From NCBI GenBank assembly GCA_040382935.1, contig JBEIEP010000005.1:37285-101284 (forward strand): a DNA stretch of 64,000 bases, in the 5' to 3' direction. The DNA comes from JALQUL01 sp040382935. GTDB taxonomy: Bacteria; Pseudomonadota; Gammaproteobacteria; Burkholderiales; Burkholderiaceae_C. Below are positions 58,667 through 64,000 of this stretch, one piece after another; the stretch's first letter is position 1; each line of letters starts with the position of its first letter. The notes under the pieces are model-generated. The model was given only the letters and a program-made list of their open reading frames with translations. It was not told the origin of the DNA and did no database searches. The translations under genes and the position numbers were made by a program.

Positions 58667-58791
58667 AAGCCAGTCAAAGGTCGGCGGGGCTAAAAGTGTT
58701 GCAGGTAAATCACCTGCATCTTCAAGTGGCGGTGCACTGGTGCCCGTCACGTCGCTATTGTCGCACATTTCGCGTGCGCCGGTTAAATCAA

Positions 58792-59595
58792 CTAACGAGT
58801 CAGCGCTTGGTCGACCGACAGGCGGTGCCAGTGGCCCCCTTCAAAGCGCAACACTTGTGCACGTGGCGGATGGACTTGGCAGTCCCAGTCACTCAGTACC
58901 TCTCTGAACAACTTGCCCGGCAATTGGCTTCGCCCCGGTTGGTGCGTGTGCCCATGTACCAAGCAAACTGCCTTGAGGCGGCCCAGCAGATTGGCGGCTT
59001 CTTGCAAGTTGATATCTGTAATGAGTGGCTCGCCAGAGGTCGGTTTTTCTTCACGCAGGTGTTTGGCAAACGCGCGACGTACCTCTAGCGGTTGGGCTTG
59101 AATCTCGTTTTGCCACTGGGGTTGCCTGACCATGGCACGCCACCGCATATAGGGTAGATCGTCGGTACAAAGGGCGTCGCCGTGGCTAATGGCAAAACGT
59201 TTGCCATTAGCGGTAAGCACACAGGGGTCGGCCAAGGGGTAGACACCCGTATTCAGAAAAAAGTCCGGTCCCAACAAGAAATCACGGTTGCCCAGCAACA
59301 AGTAAGTCGGCCTGAGCTCCGAGCAATCGCGCAGCACTTGGGCGCATTCTTGCTCAAAATTGATGGGCCGCCCTTGCTCGAACAATCCCGGTTGCCCATC
59401 GGTTAGGACATCGTCTCCCACCCAGGCTTCAAACAAATCGCCCAGAATCAAAACCACGTCGGCCGTGGTTTTTCGCATGTAATGGGCCCAATGGGCAAAG
59501 GTGGCGGTATCGGCCTCGCGCAAATGCACATCCGAAATAAAGTCTATGCGTTTCCAGTTGCCCGGCAACTCCATATGTTCGGGTGGTTGGTACAT
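58792..59595 (-). CDS. lpxH: UDP-2,3-diacylglucosamine diphosphatase
   Basis: Lipid A pathway enzyme that hydrolyses UDP-2,3-diacylglucosamine to lipid X and UMP at the inner membrane. The 267-residue calcineurin-like phosphoesterase shows all metal motifs: FISDVHLRE, LGDLFEAWVGDD, LLGNRDFLLG, ISHGDALCTDD and VHGHTHQPGRS. E. coli LpxH has 240 residues, so this form is somewhat longer at the C-terminus. The start is MYQPPEH; an ATG seven codons later is an alternative. It follows the cytoplasmic cyclophilin gene by 24 bases. Confidence 0.94.
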   Translation of the reverse strand: MYQPPEHMELPGNWKRIDFISDVHLREADTATFAHWAHYMRKTTADVVLILGDLFEAWVGDDVLTDGQPGLFEQGRPINFEQECAQVLRDCSELRPTYLLLGNRDFLLGPDFFLNTGVYPLADPCVLTANGKRFAISHGDALCTDDLPYMRWRAMVRQPQWQNEIQAQPLEVRRAFAKHLREEKPTSGEPLITDINLQEAANLLGRLKAVCLVHGHTHQPGRSQLPGKLFREVLSDWDCQVHPPRAQVLRFEGGHWHRLSVDQALTR

Positions 59596-59619
59596 GGCCG
59601 AGACGCGTGGGCGTTGTGC

Positions 59620-60147
59620 TTAAACCTCGACGGCTTTTTCGATCACAACGTCCTCAACCGGCACGTCATCATGAAAGCCTTTGCGTGAGGTTTTGGTTTT
59701 TGCAATGCTAGCCACCACGTCGGCACCCGCCGTTACCTTACCAAAAACCGCATAGCCCCATCCCTGTTGCGACGGCGCGGTGTGGTTCAAAAAGGTATTG
59801 TCCGCCACGTTGATAAAAAACTGCGCTGTGGCCGAATGCGGGTCACCGGTACGCGCCATCGCAATGGTGTAGAGGGCATTTTTCAGGCCATTGTTGGCCT
59901 CATTTTGAATAGGTGCCTCGCAGGATTTTTGCTTCATACCGGGTTCAAAGCCGCCGCCTTGCACCATAAAGCCTGGAATGACGCGGTGAAACACGGTGTT
60001 GTCGTAATGGCCCGCCTTCACATAGTTCAAAAAATTCTGTGTCGACAGGGGCGCTTTTTCAGAGTCTAGCGCAAGGGTGATCACACCAAAATTTTTGATG
60101 TGCAGTTCAACATTTTTAATGTGCCGTTCAACAAGGGTTTGGCTCAT
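59620..60147 (-). CDS. ppiB: Cytoplasmic cyclophilin peptidyl-prolyl isomerase
   Basis: A 175-residue cyclophilin with the active site FHRVIPGFMVQGGG (Arg, Phe and Gln all present), TIAMARTGDPHSATAQFFIN and YAVFGKVTAGADVV. No signal peptide, so cytoplasmic, as for PpiB. The N-terminus carries a near-exact duplication of seven residues (ERHIKNV then ELHIKNF) encoded by a 21-base tandem repeat around 60095-60136. It sits between the exported cyclophilin gene (gap 69 bases) and lpxH. Confidence 0.93.
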   Translation of the reverse strand: MSQTLVERHIKNVELHIKNFGVITLALDSEKAPLSTQNFLNYVKAGHYDNTVFHRVIPGFMVQGGGFEPGMKQKSCEAPIQNEANNGLKNALYTIAMARTGDPHSATAQFFINVADNTFLNHTAPSQQGWGYAVFGKVTAGADVVASIAKTKTSRKGFHDDVPVEDVVIEKAVEV

Positions 60148-60216
60148 GGGCTTCTTTCAAGGGTTTGGGTTTAGGGTCTGGCGGGGTTGGTGCGGTTCGT
60201 TAACGAGACCGACCGT

Positions 60217-60912
60217 TCAAGGGGCGAGGATGCGCGCGGTCTTTATCATAACGGTAGCCTTGGGAACGTCGGTGGGAAAGGGGCCACCCGCACCTGTGGG
60301 GGTGGTTTTGATTTTCTGCACGGTGTCCATGCCTGAGATCACCTTGCCGAACACGGTGTAGCCATACAGGCGAGCCGAATTGACCAGTTGTTCGCGTGGC
60401 ACGTTGGTATACACCTGCCCTTGGTACTCAAACTTAGGCACTGGATCTCCTGGAGGGATAACAACGGGGTCGAGAAAGGCATTGTCCTTAACGTTGATAA
60501 AAAACTGAGAAGACGCAGAATGGGGTGCATTGGTGCGTGCCATCGCCAGTGTGCCTGTTACGTTTTTAGAGCCCCCGTTGGCCAGCGCCGCCTGGCCCTC
60601 GTGCTCAATGGGGGCACGGGCTTTACGCTCTTGGTACTGTGCGTCGTAACCACCGCCTTGCACCATGAAGTTATCAATTACCCGATGAAAGATCAGACCG
60701 TCGTAATGCTTGTCTTTCACGTACTGCAAAAAATTTGCTACCGTTTTTGGCGCTTTGTCGGGATACACCTCGACGGTAAAGTCCCCTGCGGTGGTTTGAA
60801 AGCGGACTTTGGGCGCTGCTTCGGTGGCCCATGCAATGGGTGCCAAGGCCAGCAGGCAGCAAGCGGCAGCGACGCCCAAGGTGCGCCTGGGAAGTAAAGG
60901 TGTAACTTGCAT
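60217..60912 (-). CDS. Periplasmic cyclophilin peptidyl-prolyl isomerase
   Basis: A 231-residue exported cyclophilin: signal peptide (RRTLGVAAACCLLALAPIAWA) then a complete domain with FHRVIDNFMVQGGG, TGTLAMARTNAPHSAS and SQFFINVKDN, YTVFGKVISGMDTV. An insert between these (DPVVIPPGDPVPKFEYQG) occurs in this subgroup. It resembles PpiA in location and size. It follows the TPR protein gene by about 65 bases and precedes ppiB, suggesting one operon serving folding in both compartments. Confidence 0.92.
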   Translation of the reverse strand: MQVTPLLPRRTLGVAAACCLLALAPIAWATEAAPKVRFQTTAGDFTVEVYPDKAPKTVANFLQYVKDKHYDGLIFHRVIDNFMVQGGGYDAQYQERKARAPIEHEGQAALANGGSKNVTGTLAMARTNAPHSASSQFFINVKDNAFLDPVVIPPGDPVPKFEYQGQVYTNVPREQLVNSARLYGYTVFGKVISGMDTVQKIKTTPTGAGGPFPTDVPKATVMIKTARILAP

Positions 60913-60976
60913 AGCGGTGGATAAATAGTGAAGTTAACAAAAAAAAGGGGTAAAACCCAATGGCACGTGGGCCTAG

Positions 60977-61501
60977 CTAAGGCACCGGCTGCAGTGCCGC
61001 GTCGGTCTTAAGAGCTTTGGCTTTAAGGCTTGCATTATTGGGGCTAAGGGCCAAGGCCCGCGCAAAGGCAAGTTTGGCCAGTTGCAGGTACACATTGCCC
61101 AGGTTTTCGTGGGCGACCGCATACGACGGACTGTTTCGCAAGGCCATTTCGAGCGCCGCTTTGGCCTCTTCAAGCTTGCCTTGACCGCTGTAAATGACTG
61201 CCAAGTTGTTATAGGGTTCCGCTAGCTCAGGAAACTCGCGGGTGAGTTCGGTATACAGCGCAATGGCTTCGTTCAACTGCCCTTTTTGGCCGAGCAACAC
61301 GCCTTTTAAGAATCGATACCGCAAGTCCCTGGGTTGGCTTTCAAGCTGGGCGTTGACCGTCACCCAGGCTTCCGCCGTTTTGCCTTCATCGAATAACTTT
61401 TGGGCCTTATCGAAGGGGTCTACGGCGGTCTGGGCAAAGCCACTGGTACACAAAGCCAGTGACATCAACAAAGCGCGCACCAAGGAAGTAAAAAAAGTCA
61501 T
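60977..61501 (-). CDS. Exported TPR repeat protein
   Basis: A 174-residue protein with a signal peptide (TSLVRALLMSLALCTSGFAQ) and three to four tetratricopeptide repeats, for example RDLRYRFLKGVLLGQKGQ, AEPYNNLAVIYSGQGKLEEA and AVAHENLGNVYLQLAKLAFA. TPR units usually mediate protein contacts. ATG 61501 is placed right before the leader; the frame is open upstream to 61594 without resemblance. It heads the minus-strand cyclophilin/lpxH run and is divergent from cysS. Its partner is unknown; a periplasmic scaffolding role is inferred. Confidence 0.87.
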   Translation of the reverse strand: MTFFTSLVRALLMSLALCTSGFAQTAVDPFDKAQKLFDEGKTAEAWVTVNAQLESQPRDLRYRFLKGVLLGQKGQLNEAIALYTELTREFPELAEPYNNLAVIYSGQGKLEEAKAALEMALRNSPSYAVAHENLGNVYLQLAKLAFARALALSPNNASLKAKALKTDAALQPVP

Positions 61502-61753
61502 GCAAACAAAAAGGCCAATGAGAAAGTGGGGGTTGCAGGTGTGACGGTCGCGCAAGTTTTTGGAGCCGCTTTTGAAAGGCGGCGTAAGGGGCAAATTCTA
61601 GGGCACTTTCCAGAAAGATTGTCTGTCGCGATGCGTGGCGATTGCTTAAAAATGCAACAATAGACGCTTGGCATGAAGCAAATGGTAGGTCATGCCGATA
61701 CATAAACTGCGACGCATGGGGTTACCCCTAGCGTCTTTTTTGCATTTTCTTTG

Positions 61754-63130
61754 ATGACGATTCGACTCTTTAATTCACTGTCCCGCAGCGTTGAGCCCTT
61801 CGTGCCACAGGTACCGGGGCAGGTCGGGATGTACCTGTGCGGTATGACCGTGTATGACTACTGCCACATTGGCCACGCCCGCATGATGATGGCCTTTGAC
61901 GTGGTGCAGCGTTGGTTCAAGGTCAGTGGCCTAAACGTACGCTATGTGCGCAACATCACCGACATTGACGACAAAATCATCAAACGTGCGGTGGAGCGCG
62001 GCATCACCATTCGGCAACTGACGGACGAGATGGTTGCGGCCATGCACGTCGATGTTGATGCGTTGGGCATAGAACGCCCCACCGCCGAGCCCCGGGCCAC
62101 CGAATACGTGCCCCAAATGCTCCACCTGATTACAGCTTTGCAGCAAAAGGGCTTGGCCTACCAGGCCAGCACCGGCGACATGAATTACTCCGTGCGCAAA
62201 TTTGCCGGTTACGGCAAGTTGTCGGGTAAATCGTTGGACGAACTGCGTGCGGGTGAACGGGTCGCGGTGCAAGACGAAAAAGACGACCCACTGGATTTTG
62301 TGTTGTGGAAATCGGCAAAACCCGATGAGCCCGCTGACGCCAAGTGGGACAGCGCATTTGGCTTGGGGCGCCCAGGCTGGCACATTGAGTGTTCTGCCAT
62401 GTGTTGCGCCACCTTGGGTGAGACCATTGATATACACGGTGGGGGTGCCGACCTGCAATTCCCGCATCACGAAAACGAGATCGCGCAAAGTGAGGGCGCC
62501 AACGGGCGGCCACTGGCCCACTATTGGATGCACAACGGTTTTGTGCGGGTGAACAACGAAAAAATGTCCAAAAGCCTGGGCAACTTTTTTACCATTCGAG
62601 AAGTGCTGACCCAATACGACGCCGAAACCGTGAGGTTTTTTTTGGTCAGGGTGCACTACCGCACCGCGCTGAACTACAGTGATGCCAACATTGACGACGC
62701 CCGCAACGGCCTCAAGCGTTTGTACACCGCCTTGTCCCTGTGCCCGCCCGCACCGGTTGTGGTGGATTGGAGCCATCCTTACGCGGCCCGTTTTAAAGCC
62801 GCAATGGACGAAGACTTTGGCACCCCCGAAGCGGTGGCCGTGTTGTTTGACTTGGCCGCAGCGGTTAACAAGTCCAAAGACCCCCGAGAAGCCGGTCTGC
62901 TCAAGGCCTTGGGCGCAGTGCTGGGCTTGTTGCAGGGCTCGCCCGATGCGTTTTTAAAGGCTGGTGCAGTGCTAGACGATGCTGCCATCGAGGCAGCGAT
63001 TGCACTGCGGGCACAGGCCAAGCGCGACAAAGATTTCAAGCGTGCGGACCAGATCCGTTTAGACCTGTTGGCCCAGGGTGTGGTACTTAAAGACGCCCCC
63101 CAAGGCACGACTTGGGAAGCGGCGCATTAA
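61754..63130 (+). CDS. cysS: Cysteinyl-tRNA synthetase
   Basis: Class I aminoacyl-tRNA synthetase, 458 residues (461 in E. coli). Marks in order: MYLCGMTVYDYCHIGHAR with the first zinc Cys and the HIGH motif, NITDIDDKIIKRA, GRPGWHIECSAM with the second zinc Cys, HHENEIAQSEG, and NEKMSKSLGN with KMSKS. The anticodon-binding C-terminal domain ends RDKDFKRADQIRLDLLAQGV. The ATG at 61754 is used; a TTG lies immediately before it. It is divergent from the TPR protein gene and followed by a DNA glycosylase gene after 52 bases. Confidence 0.97.
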   Translation: MTIRLFNSLSRSVEPFVPQVPGQVGMYLCGMTVYDYCHIGHARMMMAFDVVQRWFKVSGLNVRYVRNITDIDDKIIKRAVERGITIRQLTDEMVAAMHVDVDALGIERPTAEPRATEYVPQMLHLITALQQKGLAYQASTGDMNYSVRKFAGYGKLSGKSLDELRAGERVAVQDEKDDPLDFVLWKSAKPDEPADAKWDSAFGLGRPGWHIECSAMCCATLGETIDIHGGGADLQFPHHENEIAQSEGANGRPLAHYWMHNGFVRVNNEKMSKSLGNFFTIREVLTQYDAETVRFFLVRVHYRTALNYSDANIDDARNGLKRLYTALSLCPPAPVVVDWSHPYAARFKAAMDEDFGTPEAVAVLFDLAAAVNKSKDPREAGLLKALGAVLGLLQGSPDAFLKAGAVLDDAAIEAAIALRAQAKRDKDFKRADQIRLDLLAQGVVLKDAPQGTTWEAAH

Positions 63131-63182
63131 GCGCGCTGCACCGCCTTGCCACGACCAGGCCATTTGACCCCCAATCACCGCC

Positions 63183-63821
63183 ATGGCAACCCGACCCACC
63201 CCCGTAACGCCTGACTATTGGGCACAGGCCTGCGCGCACCTGGCCAAAAAAGACCGGGTCATGCGCCGCCTGATTCCGTTGTACGGAGACGCCTGCCTTC
63301 AATCACATGGTGACGCCTTTATCACCTTGGCACGCAGTATCGTGGGGCAACAAATATCGGTAAAGGCAGCACAAACGATTTGGGACCGCTTCGAAGCGCT
63401 GCCTAAAAAAATGCTGCCCGCCAGCGTACTCAAGCTCAAAGTTGACGATATGCGGGCCTGTGGCTTGAGCGCACGCAAGGTCGAGTACCTGGTCGATCTG
63501 GCCCTGCATTTTCAAAGTGGTGCCCTGCATACCCAGCAATGGGCCGCTATGGACGATGAAAGCATCATCGCCGAGCTGGTCGCCATTCGGGGCATAGGCC
63601 GTTGGACCGCCGAGATGTTTTTGATTTTTCACCTCATGCGCCCCAACGTGCTGCCACTGGACGACATAGGCTTGATCAACGGCATCCGGCAAAACTATTT
63701 TTCTGGCGAGGCGGTCAGCCGCAGTGAAGCACGCGAGGTGGCCGCCGCCTGGCAACCCTATTGCACTGTTGCCACTTGGTACCTGTGGCGTTCCATAGAC
63801 CCTGAGCCCGTGGCTTACTAA
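63183..63821 (+). CDS. DNA-3-methyladenine glycosylase II family protein (AlkA-type)
   Basis: A 212-residue HhH-GPD glycosylase that removes alkylated purines from DNA in base excision repair. The helix-hairpin-helix and GPD loop are VAIRGIGRWTAEMFLIF followed by VLPLDDIGL with the catalytic Asp; SIVGQQISVKAA and GLSARKVEYLVDLA are typical too. It lacks the N-terminal extra domain of E. coli AlkA and the Ada part, like the short Mag/AlkA forms of Burkholderiales. In many of these genomes it stands between cysS and accA; here the following gene is outside the window. Confidence 0.9.
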   Translation: MATRPTPVTPDYWAQACAHLAKKDRVMRRLIPLYGDACLQSHGDAFITLARSIVGQQISVKAAQTIWDRFEALPKKMLPASVLKLKVDDMRACGLSARKVEYLVDLALHFQSGALHTQQWAAMDDESIIAELVAIRGIGRWTAEMFLIFHLMRPNVLPLDDIGLINGIRQNYFSGEAVSRSEAREVAAAWQPYCTVATWYLWRSIDPEPVAY

Positions 63822-64000
63822 GGATCCTCTGAATAAGTCAACCCAACACCACCCTCAAACGTTAAATGTGAATTAAACAAACAACATTAGCATCTAACTG
63901 ATTTGAAATTGTAACAAAAAGCACACTAAATAGTGAGTTTCTTTAAGAAATTAACCTTGTGTTTACTTTGAATTAGTTACTGGCCTTGATTGATACGTTC
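63822..64000. other. AT-rich sequence at the right edge
   Basis: About 180 AT-rich bases after the glycosylase gene with no ORF of note. It is presumably a promoter or leader region of a gene to the right; nothing specific can be supported. Confidence 0.4.

Noticed and set aside
1..64000. tRNA, rRNA, insertion sequences or phage genes
   Set aside because: I looked for cloverleaf-like sequences, transposase and integrase motifs and found none I could support.

Overview
The window reads as a chromosomal segment of a betaproteobacterium of the order Burkholderiales, most likely a freshwater-type member of the Comamonadaceae. This rests on the character of the housekeeping proteins (Fe-SodB, NADP-Icd, ClpS/ClpA, RpiA, PyrD, ArgA, HrpA, LexA, PurN, SurE, RhlE, LpxH, CysS) and on gene order such as icd-clpS-clpA and a cysS-divergent cyclophilin/lpxH run. 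I saw no rRNA, tRNA, CRISPR array, insertion sequence, phage gene or origin.

Layout. 1-11.1 kb is dense housekeeping: the 3' end of xseA, sodB, a DUF192 protein, a small Ala/Lys-rich exported protein, icd, clpS-clpA-sbcB, pyrD divergent from rpiA, and a class V aminotransferase. 11.1-12.1 kb has no convincing gene but carries a perfect palindrome and a 7-bp tandem repeat. 12.1-31.6 kb is one gigantic RTX gene, about 6,487 residues if one extra T near 29,520 is ignored; as written it is split into a 5,818-residue N-terminal part and a C-terminal part in the +1 frame that holds the presumed type I secretion signal. Its N-terminal third is AT-rich and has a hydrophobic, RTX-cytolysin-like region. 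The middle carries RTX blocks alternating with beta-sandwich, discoidin-like inserts. The GC-richer last third is a fourfold higher-order repeat. No type I secretion or acyltransferase gene is present. A cyclophilin-like lipoprotein with an altered active site follows directly.

32.6-49.3 kb is again mostly ordinary: a glycolate-oxidase-like FAD enzyme, a LysR regulator and a thioredoxin-like protein in one run, dsbB, argA, two alpha/beta hydrolases, a five-TM protein, an AT-rich HNH nuclease islet, hrpA, an L-type-lectin-like exported protein, a ZIP metal transporter with a repeat-encoded His-rich loop, and lexA with two SOS boxes. 49.4-63.8 kb holds an asparaginase, the purN-rsmB-tusA run, surE, two acyl-CoA dehydrogenases resembling the pimeloyl-CoA dehydrogenase pair, a minus-strand run (TPR protein, two cyclophilins, lpxH, rhlE, an NAD(P)-binding protein), cysS and an AlkA-type glycosylase.

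Most genes form short independent operons for central metabolism, proteolysis, nucleotide synthesis, DNA repair and envelope functions. The striking item is the giant RTX protein: a predicted secreted or surface protein that joins a cytolysin-like head to a very long, duplicated calcium-binding stalk with lectin-like inserts.
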